Shown in pieces: positions 1 through 9,595 of a stretch of 64,000 bases of DNA (its first letter is position 1; each line of letters starts with the position of its first letter). The notes below the pieces were generated by a model that had not been told where the DNA came from, did no database searches, and worked only from the letters and a program-made list of their open reading frames with translations. The stretch spans positions 31,150,661 to 31,214,660 of the forward strand of contig OY821748.1 in NCBI GenBank assembly GCA_963682055.1, read 5' to 3'. This DNA is from Primula veris. Lineage: Eukaryota; Streptophyta; Magnoliopsida; Ericales; Primulaceae. Both the position numbers and the translations under genes were made by a program.

Positions 1-137
1 TCGGGGTGAGAGTTATACAAACTCAAAGCCAGGACACCATACTCCCTCTCAAGCTTAGCCATTCTATGACGGACCCGAGATACCTCAGCATCCAAGTCCT
101 TCATCTGAGCATGATATCTCACCACGGGCTCAGACAT
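1..137 (-). CDS. Small coiled-coil ORF A (partial, runs off left edge)
   Basis: This open frame begins at the ATG read from the complement of 135-137 and stays open to the left edge, about 45 residues. It starts MSEPVVRYHAQMKDLDAEV and is rich in charged residues and leucine in a heptad-like pattern, so a coiled coil is likely. It is the first of four similar minus-strand ORFs (A-D) in the first 3 kb. A TATA-like stretch lies about 95 bases upstream, at 230-237. The family is not a recognised enzyme. By analogy with additional antisense ORFs known near the 3' LTR of Tat/Retand gypsy elements, it may belong to a retrotransposon; this is inference. Confidence 0.4.
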   Translation of the reverse strand, partial: MSEPVVRYHAQMKDLDAEVSRVRHRMAKLEREYGVLALSLYNSHP

Positions 138-229
138 TAGGAAAAGTTATTCTTATAACAGAAGGGGATGAGAGATGAAATAGAAACAAACACAGTAGGA
201 AAAAGGATATATTCTGAAGAAAGGTTGAA

Positions 230-237
230 GAGTATTT
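230..237 (-). promoter_or_regulatory. TATA box for ORF A
   Basis: Reading the minus strand, CTATAAATAC lies about 95 bases upstream of the ORF A start. The same arrangement recurs before ORFs B, C and D, which is the main support. Confidence 0.4.
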
Positions 238-239
238 AT

Positions 240-1028
240 AGAGCAAAGATAATATGGTATTATCTGACAATGCTTGGGAACATGCATGTTTGACCAGCCT
301 GCCATGTCTCAGATATCACATGGCACCGGTACAGTAAGAAATAAAAGAGAGAAGACAATCGAGTAAGTCTACATTTCAGAAAAAGACAAACCACAAATGC
401 AACATAAAAAGAAGTGCAATATACAGGGGTAAAGAAAATTTTCATTAATAAAGGTGGGATACATCACTGTTCATTACATCAGGGGACTACATCGAAAGAT
501 TACATTGAGATCTGTTACATCAGAAGGCAACAAAAACAAAAAAAAAAAAAATCTATTATATCAGGAGGCAACATAGCCAAAGAAGATCGACTATATCAGC
601 AAATCCGGCTGACAAGAGGAGCGAACAGGCGACGATGGGGAAGAGGAAGAAAAAGATGAAGAGGAACATAAAGAAGAAGTGAAAAATAACGAAGAAAAGA
701 AACATAAAAAAGAAGAGTCCTGCTCAAATAGAGAGAACAAAGTATAAAAAAAAAAAAAAAAAGAAAGAAAAGAAGAAGAGTGAAAGAAAACAAAGAAGAA
801 AAAGGTGGTGAGACCGAGGAGGAAGAAAGAGAAAGGAAAAAGAAAAATGACAAAAACCCTAGAAGTAACAACAAACCCGAGGGACTCGGGGTAGATTGTT
901 ACATCGTAGTGGTGTAAAGAAGATGAAGAAAAAGAAAAAGAAAGAGAAAAAGGAAAAAATGTGGAAAAAGAGAAACAGAAAAAGAGGAAAAGAAGAAGAG
1001 TACAAGAAAATAAAGCAAAAAGAAATTA
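240..1028. other. Purine-rich spacer between coiled-coil ORFs
   Basis: The plus strand from about 530 to 1020 is almost entirely A and G (AAAGAAGAAG type), with A runs at 540-550 and 746-761. The apparent ORFs on both strands are translations of this low-complexity tract (Lys/Glu/Arg on one side, Phe/Leu/Ser on the other) and are not accepted as genes. Nothing else is recognised. Confidence 0.6.
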
Positions 1029-1322
1029 TTAGGGGGAAGTCGATCGGTATCGATGAGAGGGCCCGGCAGAGACATTCCTGTCTCGAAGTGTCGGGTTCCC
1101 CCTCAACACCTCATTCTCTTCGACTAGAGCCCGACGAGCACATCGACAATAGTCCAACTCGGATCTTAGCCAAGTCAACTCCCGAACCATCTCGGTATGG
1201 TGATAACGCATCACCTTTAACTCCTCCTCAGCATCCTTCAACAGCTTTAGTGCATGGCCATAGGAGGCTTCGAAAGCCTCCACTTGCAAAACCAGTGCAG
1301 ATTTGGTGAAAGAACCTTCCAT
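1029..1322 (-). CDS. Small coiled-coil ORF B
   Basis: The ORF is read on the minus strand from the ATG at 1320-1322 (MEGSFTKSALVLQVEAFEA), giving about 97 residues. An in-frame upstream ATG at 1394 would add 24 hydrophobic residues, but it lies beside or downstream of the TATA-like sequence, so the inner start fits better. The protein is Glu/Arg/Leu-rich with heptad spacing and ends in an Arg/Ser-rich tail. It shares size, orientation and promoter layout with ORFs A, C and D, although its sequence similarity to them is weak. No enzymatic motif is visible; function unknown. Confidence 0.4.
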   Translation of the reverse strand: MEGSFTKSALVLQVEAFEASYGHALKLLKDAEEELKVMRYHHTEMVRELTWLRSELDYCRCARRALVEENEVLRGNPTLRDRNVSAGPSHRYRSTSP

Positions 1323-1405
1323 TTTTAGGAAGTTATAAGATAAAATTCTGTATATAATGAAGAGAGATAAGGGGGAGATTGTGAAGAAATCCATATCTTA
1401 AGAAG

Positions 1406-1416
1406 GTATTTATAGA
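1406..1416 (-). promoter_or_regulatory. TATA box for ORF B
   Basis: The minus strand reads CTATAAATACC about 90 bases upstream of the preferred ATG, nearly the same string as the TATA region of ORF A (CTATAAATAC). Confidence 0.4.
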
Positions 1417-1883
1417 TAAATTAAGAAAGGATTAATGTGGAGAATTGCAACCGTTCATCAAAAGACGCTGGAAAACATGGGAAATTGAAAAGGTGCGTCT
1501 GTTGAGAAGAAACGTTTGGGTTCAGGCCAGTATTTAAAGAGGGTAAATCTCTAAAAAGCTTCTACACGTGTCAGTTGCGCCAGCATTCAAATAGGGAAGT
1601 GCAACAATGTCAAGATTTAAAGGATAAGACTTGTGCACAGGGCTCAAGAAATCCCATTACTTCCTAAATGCAGAGACTAAGAAGATTTAGTGGATAAGGT
1701 CAAGCACAAGACCCAAGAAAAATCATTAATGAAGACACACGCGTGCGCAGTAAAGGGAAAATTGCATTGGGAAAATAAATCATATAAGAACAAGAGAAAG
1801 AAGAGTTTTCATTAATCATCGGTAAATTTATTACAAGATTCTACTCGACAAAAAGACATTACAAAAAAGGAAGGAAAAGAGAA
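1417..1883. other. Spacer between ORFs B and C
   Basis: No coding frame or known repeat is seen in this stretch. It is probably the 3' flank of ORF C plus the upstream region of ORF B. Confidence 0.5.
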
Positions 1884-2219
1884 TTATTTTGCAGGACCAG
1901 CTTCATCCTCGGGCCTCTTCTTAGACCGAGCATACACTTCCTTGAGGGCCAATTTATAAGCCCACTTGGAAGCGATATGCCTCTCTCTAGAAGCCTCAAG
2001 CTCTTTGATCCGAGCATGCGCCCAAATGTTGTCGATCAAAAACCTCTGATATTCCCTCTCCATGGCGTCCAATCGCTCATCCATTTCAACGGCCCGACGA
2101 GCCTCCACGGATAACAAGGCAACCCTTCTCTCAAGAGTACGCACTTTCCTAGCCTCCTCCTCGAGATGAGCAACATACTCGGGAAGATTGTCACCACTAT
2201 TTTCATAAGGAAAAGCCAT
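1884..2219 (-). CDS. Small coiled-coil ORF C
   Basis: The preferred start is the ATG complementary to 2217-2219 (MAFPYENSGDN), because it aligns with the start of ORF D. The 111-residue product has a long charged helix and shares an ordered series of blocks with ORF D: MA-P near the start, a YL/YV..LE.E motif, WA..RIK.LEAS, AYKLA.KE, RSK, and DEAGP near the C-terminus. C and D are therefore clear duplicates. A TATA box lies about 50 bases upstream. A coiled-coil structural or regulatory role is possible, but no function can be assigned; origin in a Tat/Retand-like retrotransposon is inferred from the neighbouring LTR. Confidence 0.5.
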   Translation of the reverse strand: MAFPYENSGDNLPEYVAHLEEEARKVRTLERRVALLSVEARRAVEMDERLDAMEREYQRFLIDNIWAHARIKELEASRERHIASKWAYKLALKEVYARSKKRPEDEAGPAK

Positions 2220-2265
2220 TTGATTCGTTAACAAGGGGAATTATTCAAAAAGATGGGTACAGCCC

Positions 2266-2277
2266 CCTTTTATAAGA
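2266..2277 (-). promoter_or_regulatory. TATA box for ORF C
   Basis: The minus strand reads CTTATAAAAGG, a strong TATA match, about 50 bases upstream of the ORF C ATG. The sequence just upstream (AGATCAAGGG near 2290-2300) recurs upstream of ORF D, so promoter and ORF were duplicated together. Confidence 0.5.
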
Positions 2278-2521
2278 AGAAACAATGGAGAAGATCAAGG
2301 GTCACCTCGAAGGAAGACTAACCCTGTTGAACTTCCCAAAGACATTTATGGCTAATTAACCACAGTTCCAAGTCCAATTAAAGTCGTCCAATGAGGTATC
2401 AAGAAGATAAGCAGTCAAGAACGAGAATAAGGAAATATTTTACTGATTTCAAATAATCCGATTACAACTGGGGAATGATGCCCCCTACAAAAGAAATTAC
2501 AAAAGAAATTACAAAAACTAA

Positions 2522-2833
2522 TCATTCCGAGGAAGGGCCTGCTTCATCATCATCCGATCCCGGCTTCGACCGATCATGCAGCTCCTTAAAAGCAAGCTTA
2601 TAGGCCCTCTTTGCTGCCTTTTCCTTAGCCAGGGAAGCCTCGAGCCGCTTTATACGTTCAAAGGCCCAATCCAGGTCGGCCATCGTCAAGTGATGAGCCG
2701 CGTCCATATCAGACAGCTTTTTTGTCACATCCGCCAATTTCTTTTTCATACCACGAGCCTTCTTGACCTCATTCTCCAACAAAGTGAGGTAATCTGAAGA
2801 ACGGTCTCCAGTAGAACCATTGGGAGAAGCCAT
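2522..2833 (-). CDS. Small coiled-coil ORF D
   Basis: The 103-residue ORF starts at the ATG complementary to 2831-2833 (MASPNGSTGDRSSDYLTLLE). It is largely one Lys/Glu/Ala/Leu-rich helix with a short acidic tail (DDDEAGPSSE). It is homologous to ORF C along its whole length. A TATA-like stretch lies about 55 bases upstream and a probable LTR begins about 270 bases further right. Antisense ORFs near the 3' LTR are known in the Tat lineage of plant Ty3/gypsy elements, which is the best available explanation. The function is unknown. Confidence 0.5.
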   Translation of the reverse strand: MASPNGSTGDRSSDYLTLLENEVKKARGMKKKLADVTKKLSDMDAAHHLTMADLDWAFERIKRLEASLAKEKAAKRAYKLAFKELHDRSKPGSDDDEAGPSSE

Positions 2834-2883
2834 TGAGCCACAATCGAAGTAATATTAAATGGGATAATGAAGGATGGGGCACT

Positions 2884-2898
2884 TCCTTTTATAGTATA
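2884..2898 (-). promoter_or_regulatory. TATA box for ORF D
   Basis: The minus strand reads TATATACTATAAAAG about 55 bases upstream of the ORF D start. Upstream of it, AGATCAAGGG recurs as in the ORF C promoter. Confidence 0.45.
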
Positions 2899-3106
2899 TA
2901 ACTGTTGGAAAGATCAAGGGTTTCCCTCGAAAAAAGATACCAAGATAGGACTTCTTAATGACCTCAAATGGGCCCCAGGGAGCAGTCATAAACCTATAGC
3001 GTTTCTCGATGAAGCCTTAGGAACAACAAAACCGAAGCAATATCCTCGGCATACCGATCATGACTCCCTCGACGTGGAGACCACACCGAGGAAGTCAGGG
3101 AGCACT

Positions 3107-3660
3107 TGATAGAACACAAAAATTGGACCCGAATATATCTATTCGGGTACGAATCGACCCACCCATCATAGAGGGGTATCCAATGCTTGAATGGGCTATC
3201 ACATGCCTTTCTTTGAGAATAAGAGTGGATATCACTAAAAGCCCAAGCCCACTTAACAAGTGACCCATGTCTGAAAAATCCCATGAGATGGAGACATTTG
3301 TCAACATCCTAGGAGGCATAATTCTCTATAAATAGCCAAGTATCCCCCCTAAGAAAGAGACCAGAAAACATATCTCAAAAATATAGAGAGAAGGAGAGAA
3401 AAGATAAAAACTAGTCAGAACGTATCACATCAAGAGTCTAACCGAGCAAGGTAGAAAATCGAGTACCGAAGAGAAGAGAAAGATCACCTTCAGGATCAAA
3501 CAGCGAATCCGAGCATAAGTATTTTGATAGAAGTATAGTCCGAACAAGGGTAATTGCCGAATAATAATAAAGATCAAGAAGTGTTCATCGTTTATTGTCA
3601 ATTCATTATATATTATTGTTGAAAAGCTTAACGCTACCGACCAAAGTTATGGCTTTGTCA
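3107..3660 (+). repeat. Probable LTR of a Ty3/gypsy (Tat-like) element
   Basis: A 554-bp segment begins TGATAGAA and ends GCTTTGTCA, so it has TG..CA ends with imperfect inversion. A TATA box (CTCTATAAATAG) lies near 3323-3334, followed by a purine-rich leader, as in LTR U3-R-U5 structure. Just left of it is a purine-rich stretch (GAGGAAGTCAGGGAG) that could be a polypurine tract, which would make this the 3' LTR of a plus-oriented element lying to the left. No second copy is inside the window, so both ends are provisional. Confidence 0.45.
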
Positions 3661-4295
3661 ATATATATATATATATACAAAACGACACCAACTCGGTCTC
3701 AAGTATTGTACTACCTCGTACATGCCAAACCGTTCCACCTCGAGTCCCGCTTGAAAGCTCATACTGGCCTCCCAATCTGGACCCCGGCTATAAAAGACAA
3801 TAAAATAGAAAAGAGAGGAACAACAAAGCAAATGGCGAGTTAACTAAATTCAATACAAACGCGTCTATAAACTTAAAATAGTAATGCAAAGTTTATGTAT
3901 TTTGATATCTTATTTTTTCATCTTGTTATATCTCTCCTCTACTACATTAACAACAACACAATTCCACTTTGTTCATGGGTTATATGATAAAACATGTATA
4001 AAAATCAATGAAAAGCTATTGTAACTACATCAAGATATGAAATATTTATCAACCCCACTAACCATCAAATATTCTGAAAATATACTATGTAATGACAAGC
4101 AAATATTGCTTCATAACCGACCCGAGCTTTGGTCGAAAAGCTCGACAAGTTCCCTATAGTGATTCAAGTTTACAAAGATTACTACAAATAATTCCATTAA
4201 TATAAACTACATCAGAACACGCTCGCAAGGAAAAAGAAGAAATACATGAACTAATTCATGTCCTCCAGCAAGAGTAAAACCCGCAAGCCTTTTGA
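3661..4295. other. Unassigned flank right of the probable LTR
   Basis: A short TA microsatellite at 3661-3677 is followed by AT-rich sequence without a supported frame. Its relation to the repeats that follow is not clear. Confidence 0.4.
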
Positions 4296-5040
4296 GTACC
4301 GTAACAATACCTCAATAAAGCCTGTAGCCAACCGGTTTCAGCTATGTAATAACTACCACAAGTTTACAAGTACAATACTACACATAGCTAACTAAATATA
4401 CTCAACATTTGAATGAATAGAAAAACAAACCAAGAAACATATATATTCTTGCCATCATAACGAGTAAAACTCAGCCTTTCTATACCGAAACAGTACCTCG
4501 ACAAATTTACTAACCAGTCAGGTCCTGCTGTGCATCTAAATATACAAGTAATATTACTGTGATAAATAAAAAATATAGAATAGAAACAGGAACCCAAATC
4601 CTGTAATAACTCAACATAAAAGGGCTCCCCTCTACGTACCAAAACAGTACCTTATCAAAGCCAATCAATGAATTCGGCTATAAAGCTACTACTACTATAG
4701 GTACTTCTAATACCGAGACACTTACTTGGGAAGGCCGATAAACAATCATGTTCACTATATGATAATAGCAACGATTAAATTTACATTATAAATAACCAAA
4801 CAACATAAGAAGCAGGATAACGATTTCTGTCTAATAATACGTAGTTAACTCCCCTTTTAAGTACCGAATTAGTATCTCTAAAAGTCTGCAAACCAACAGT
4901 ATGCACAACTACCACAAGAAATATATAGCTACTATAAACAATTAGAATTAGAAGAAAAACACAAGCAGGAAAGCAATTCTCACATAAAACAACAAGGAAG
5001 ACTCCCCTTTCGGTACCAAAACGGTACCTGAATGAAGCTC
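4285..5040 (+). repeat. Five degenerate tandem units with a GTACC..GTACC palindrome
   Basis: The motif GTACCRAAACRGTACC, or a one- to three-base variant, occurs at 4296-4311, 4482-4497, 4636-4651, 4861-4876 and 5013-5028. Most copies are preceded by a CTCCCCTTT-like box and followed by similar sequence containing CTACCACAAG or AGCTACTA. The spacing is 150-225 bases. A TATA box follows the last unit, so the array may be the upstream region of a promoter, possibly inside an LTR; this is inference. Confidence 0.55.
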
Positions 5041-5070
5041 ACAAAGGCTGCATACTTAGGCTGCAGCGGG

Positions 5071-5080
5071 TATATAAATA
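5071..5080 (+). promoter_or_regulatory. TATA box downstream of the palindrome array
   Basis: GGGTATATAAATAGATGG is a strong plant TATA match about 45 bases after the last GTACC palindrome. No ORF of convincing quality follows, so it could be a promoter of a decayed element. Confidence 0.35.
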
Positions 5081-5704
5081 GATGGATGGGAGTACTCATG
5101 CTTAGCCTCAGAATTCAGCTTAAACCCCTCTTGCGATCAACTTAGAACGATCTCCTCTTCGATAGCTACTCAGCGGTAGAAACGGTTTGAAAAACGGATC
5201 ATTGAGTTGAGAGAAAAGCAAGAACATAGATGGTGGCTTTATATTTCTCTCTCTCTGTTTATTCTCCAATGAGTATATGTATCAAATGTATATATCTCAA
5301 TCAATATATATCTAATATCCAAGTTTATGAGAAGGAGATGAGGCAGTGAGACAAAATAAGATGGACTTTTTGTTTATTTTTGTTTTACTAGGCAACATTT
5401 ACTTTGATATATTTACATACATATACTTTTAATAGGTATATAAATATATATATAATCAGTTTGTTATAAAAGCACAGTTTAACAAACACGAATTGAAGTT
5501 TTTTTATCATTTTAAAATTGAGTCAATCTTTTATTTGGTAATACTACCCCTACCAAGTATTGGAAATGATGCTGGGAGGTGGGATATGGAATACACTTGA
5601 AACTATTAGTCCGACTACAATTTGCAAACCAAACATATCATTTCTATGGCCAATTTCACTACTAATACTATCCCATTGATATAGTACACGAACCAATCAC
5701 ACCC
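5081..5704. other. Non-coding, AT-rich stretch
   Basis: The stretch contains a CT microsatellite near 5250-5262 and TA-rich sequence around 5440-5455. No supported gene or element end is seen. Confidence 0.5.
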
Positions 5705-5707
5705 TAA

Positions 5708-6655
5708 GGCATCGTTTGGTTGTCGGACTAATTTTTATGGGATTACATATACAATGGGATAAGAGGCGGATTGCAAATGTTAGAATATTTCTAGTACGGA
5801 TGACTAATCCGACCTAAGTGTTTGTTTGCATTGGTGTTGTAAGTGGACAATTGTTTAAGATTACGACTTTGCCCATCCTTTAAAGAAAATATACAACTAA
5901 GAAAAAAGCATTGAAAAAGTTAAATGCCTCGTTTCTTTTATGAAAAAGGAAAATAATCTTATTAAAAAAAGAAAAAAATCTTATGAAAAATGAAAAAAAC
6001 ATAACATAAATTCGTAAATATAAACAACAATAAATGTTTAATAACAAAAAATCACATACAAAGCAACTTTGTACATATTAATAACTATTTTTTCAAAGAA
6101 AATAAAATAAAGTCCCACAATAAAAAATAAAAATAAGCTAACCTCTTTTTTTTTTCAATCGGAGATGAGGAAAAACTAATTAATAAAAAAACACAAAAAA
6201 AAATAGAGAAATTAAAAATCAAACCCATATCCTTACAAATCGAAAATAAATGAAGAGAGCAATTCAACTGAAACCTAAATCTTTAGAAAAATAAGAGAAA
6301 ATTTCAAATATAATAAATACGTATTGTATCAATCGATGGGTTTATGTATCTGTTCTATTGTGTCTTTGAATTGGCTTTGTATGTAATTGTGTAAGTATTG
6401 TTGGTGAAAGAGAGTTAGTGAGGAAATTGAATACAACTGTAAAAGAAGGATAATATAGTAAATTATAAGAAAAAAGTTTGGACTGATTTGAATACCACCC
6501 TCCCCATGGGTTTCTATATACCCTAAAATTGGGTATTTGTAGTCCATTAGTATTTGGAGTCTAGACCTAAATAAGTGTACCAAACATAACATAAGTGGGC
6601 CCAGGACTATTTATAGTCCAATCCTATTAACCTAATCCCTTAAACAAATGAGGCC
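5708..6655. mobile_element. PIF/Harbinger-like non-autonomous TIR element
   Basis: The left end GGCATCGTTTGGTTG and the complement of the right end (GGCCTCATTTGTTT) are inverted repeats, and both sides are flanked by TAA (5705-5707 and 6656-6658). A three-base TAA target duplication with a GGCNTCGTTTGG-type terminus is the hallmark of Tourist/PIF-Harbinger MITEs. Subterminal sequences (GGACTA, GGGATTA) are also roughly inverted. The 948-bp interior is A-rich and contains no transposase, so the element would depend on another copy. Confidence 0.65.
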
Positions 6656-7050
6656 TAAGGGTTAATGATAATTTTTTTTTAGAGAAATACGCTTAAATTT
6701 AAAATAATGTTAAAATTATATAAATTAAATTCAACAATATACTTAATCGATTTTGAGACAAATAAATTACAAAATATCCACACAAAAATATGTTAGAAAA
6801 ATAAACAATGAATATTATCCAAGGAAAAAAATAATGGCCTATATATTATGATTTTTTCGGTTTTTGTTTTCGGTTTGTTTTGCAAACTTGTGAAACAAAA
6901 TCAAACTGGATCATACTATTTCGGTTCAGTTAGATTTTTTTAATTTTTAAATTAACAAAACTGAACCAAACCGAATGGATTAGTTTCGTTTGGTTTTCAA
7001 TTCCGCTCGCTTTCGTTTTTTTGCCCCTCCCTGGTAAATATGTGTAAATT
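6656..7050. repeat. CGGTTTGG-rich repeat remnant
   Basis: From about 6855 to 7030 there are many CGGTTT, CGGTTCAG and AACCGAA words, ending in TTTTTGCCCCTCCCTGG. The same style of sequence and end (TTTTTGCCACCCCTAC) occurs at 36520-37055, so the two are probably relics of one dispersed hAT-like or related family. No target duplication was found here. Confidence 0.45.
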
Positions 7051-7247
7051 AGGAACACTTATAAAATGATCATGTGTGGTGCATGCTCTAGTAGAAGTAT
7101 TTGTAACACTTATTTAGTGTTCTTGAAAAATTTGAAACACTTTTTCATCAGGAACACTTTTATTACATTCCAAATTCTAGAAACATAAAATAAGTGTTCC
7201 AAATTAAAATGACACTAGTGTTCCAAAAAAGACATTTTGATGTAGTG
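7040..7247. mobile_element. Terminal fragment of a CACTA (CMC/EnSpm) transposon
   Basis: The right end on the minus strand reads CACTACATCAAAATGTC, the diagnostic CACTA terminus. Within the last 200 bases there are several subterminal copies of GGAACACT in both orientations (about 7051, 7149, 7192 and 7215, plus diverged ones near 7106-7130). Multiple short subterminal repeats are typical transposase-binding sites of this superfamily. The opposite CACTA end was not found, so only one terminus is claimed. Confidence 0.6.
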
Positions 7248-8086
7248 AAACAATTAAACTCTAATCCTTTTCAAATAGGAGAGGTTACTTGATTTACATG
7301 AAACGAAATCCGGATGTGGAGTAGGATCAAGACATACACATAAATAACATACAACACTTCCCTTGTATGTCTTGAGCTCTTAAAACTTGTTTTCATGTAG
7401 TCGATATGCAGGTAATCTGACTCGATATTATTCGAAAATCCCAACACATAAAAACCGTAAGTTAGGAAAACCCAATATGAGATAAAACTGAAACTTAGAA
7501 GAAAAAATGGTAATGTCTAATGATGAATGCTAGAACGCTATGCAACATAAGTATTTGTATAAACTGACAACAAAATTTGTAATTTTTTAAAAATCTTTCC
7601 AATAAAACTAAGTGTGTTGTGATACATTATGTGTTTGCTCATATTCATGTATAGGTTACATACATTATGTATAATGTTTAAGTTTAATATTCTTGACTTT
7701 CTAGCTTTACTCTCATTATGGTGATACATGTAAGTTACTCAACCCCTAGACTATATAAAAGGGTGAGAGTCTTACCTTTGATACACACATTCATACTTGA
7801 ATAAAAATATTTTACTCTCTCTTCATACATTTCTTGCTATGTCGATACTTTGCTAATAGTTGCCACAAAACAAAGTGGAATTTTTTTTTGGTCGAATGCA
7901 TATAGAGTATCCAATGGTCAGTACGATCGGAGGAAATAACCATAGGATAAGTGTTTCATAAAAAACTCGTCAGAGTAAACCCAGTGAGAAATTTTTTTAA
8001 CCTCAAACCTTTTGCAAGTCGGTTTCGGTGACGTATCTTTTTTTTGTTTTGAAAATACAAAACGGTGAATTATTTTTGTTCAGTAT
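7248..8086. other. Unassigned AT-rich sequence
   Basis: This stretch includes a TATA-like CTATATAAAAGGG at 7750-7762 followed by a short pyrimidine-rich leader, which could be an old LTR promoter. No frame is supported. Confidence 0.4.
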
Positions 8087-8430
8087 GTGAAAGTTGCAAG
8101 AGTGAAATTCTTGACCTGAGAGGAAGGTACCAAAATATTTAGACCGGCATCGATGGGCTACATCGAGTTACCAAAATATATGCTCTCAAATGATTTAAAA
8201 AGAAATTTGTTACACCATATTAAAATTTTAAAATGTTATACCCAAATATACTCAAAAATATATGAAAGATGGAAGGGTGAAATTCGTGACCCAAGACTGA
8301 GGTACCAAAACATCTCGACCGGCACGGATGAGCAACATCGAATTCAGCTAAAATATGCTCTCAAAATATTTTGAAAAAACTTTCTTACACCATATCAAAC
8401 TTTTAAAATATACCTAAATATATTTGAATA
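8087..8430 (+). repeat. Tandem dimer of about 175 bp
   Basis: GTGAAATTCTTGACC at 8102 and GTGAAATTCGTGACC at 8277 begin two copies that continue in parallel. Each then has a GGTACCAAAA box, an accGGCAtcGATG box, an ATATGCTCTCAAA box and TTACACCATAT. The period of about 175 bp is in the usual range of plant satellite monomers, but only two units are present. A short ORF across the dimer is not accepted. Confidence 0.65.
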
Positions 8431-8670
8431 TTACGAACTAAAATAAGAAGTAAAATAAATTGTGTGTAAATATGGAAAGCTATACTTGTTAAATGACCCA
8501 TCAAGCAAGTGTTTGACGTGTTGAACGGAGGAAATTAAGCTGTGAGGTTTGGACAAACATCACATAGATATGCATTTAGCTTTACCATAGGGTGACGACC
8601 ATGATCTTGTTGCCAACGTTCCCTCTTTTTATAGAAGTACGAAATTATTGAACTATATGCATATTCTTTT
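8431..8670. other. Short non-coding spacer
   Basis: No gene, repeat end or regulatory site is recognised in this interval. Confidence 0.4.
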
Positions 8671-8671
8671 A

Positions 8672-9595
8672 GGCTTTGTTTGTTTTGTCGGAAAATATTT
8701 ATCCTGAAAAATATTTGGCAGGAGAATTATTTTCCCGCAAATTATTTTTACTCTATTCGTTTATTAAGTATTTGACGATATTTAGATTTTCCATGGAAAT
8801 TTCTTGACTAAGGGCGCGTTTGGTATTGACTTTTGTAGTAAAAAATAGATTTTACAATGAGAAACTAATTTGCTTAAAATAAGCTACTTTTAAAAAATAA
8901 TGAGAAAAAAATTGTTTAAATTAAGTCACTTATAACTTTTTTACCTCTAAATGACTTATAACTTAATTTTATTAATAAGTGATTTTTCACTTATTTTAAG
9001 TTATTGGTGATTTGGAAATGTACAAATATTTGAATTGAAAAGTTTAATGTTTAGTATTTTGATGTGTAAAAGTCTCCGAATTCCTAAGTTATATGATTTT
9101 GAGCTTTTTATGCGAAAAGTAACTTTTGAAAATTTAACACCCGTAACTTTTTTTATCAAAATAAATAAATAAGAAGCCTTTAAAAACAATGACAAAAAAA
9201 CTGGTTTAAAATAAGTCACTTCTAATTTTTTTAGCTTTAAATGACTTATAACTTATTTTTGTTATTAAGTCATTTTTCACTTTTAACTTATTAGTTACAC
9301 GGAAATATACAAAATAATTTATCAAGCACGCATAATTTATTTTTATTAAAAAGAAGAAAAAAAACCGAGATAAAAAGGATAAAATATATAATTTCGTGAA
9401 AACTTTATCTTTTCCCTCACGAAAAAAATGTTTTCCGCCCAATTTTGGGATTAGTCATTTTCCCTTGTTTTACTTGAGAGATGAAAAATATTGTTCTTAC
9501 TTTCTTATTTTCCTGTAAAGCAATCATGCATAAAATCTATTTTTCCCGAAAAATATATTTTTTTTTGCTGATTTTCCCTTAAAACAAACAGAGTC
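8672..9595. mobile_element. Non-autonomous TIR element, internally duplicated
   Basis: The left end GGCTTTGTTTGTTTTGTCGG is an inverted match to the right end, whose complement reads GACTCTGTTTGTTTTAAGGG. The flank TTTA precedes the left end and follows the right end. Inside, a block near 8905-9030 is repeated directly near 9185-9310 (shared words TTTAAAaTAAGTCACTT, AAATGACTTATAACTTA and TTTTTCACTT). No transposase frame is present. The termini suggest a PIF/Harbinger-type MITE, although the target duplication is less clean than at 5708-6655. Confidence 0.55.

Noticed and set aside
530..1020. Long frames on both strands in the A/G-rich tract
   Set aside because: They translate low-complexity purine or pyrimidine runs into Lys/Glu or Phe/Leu/Ser strings and have no domain.
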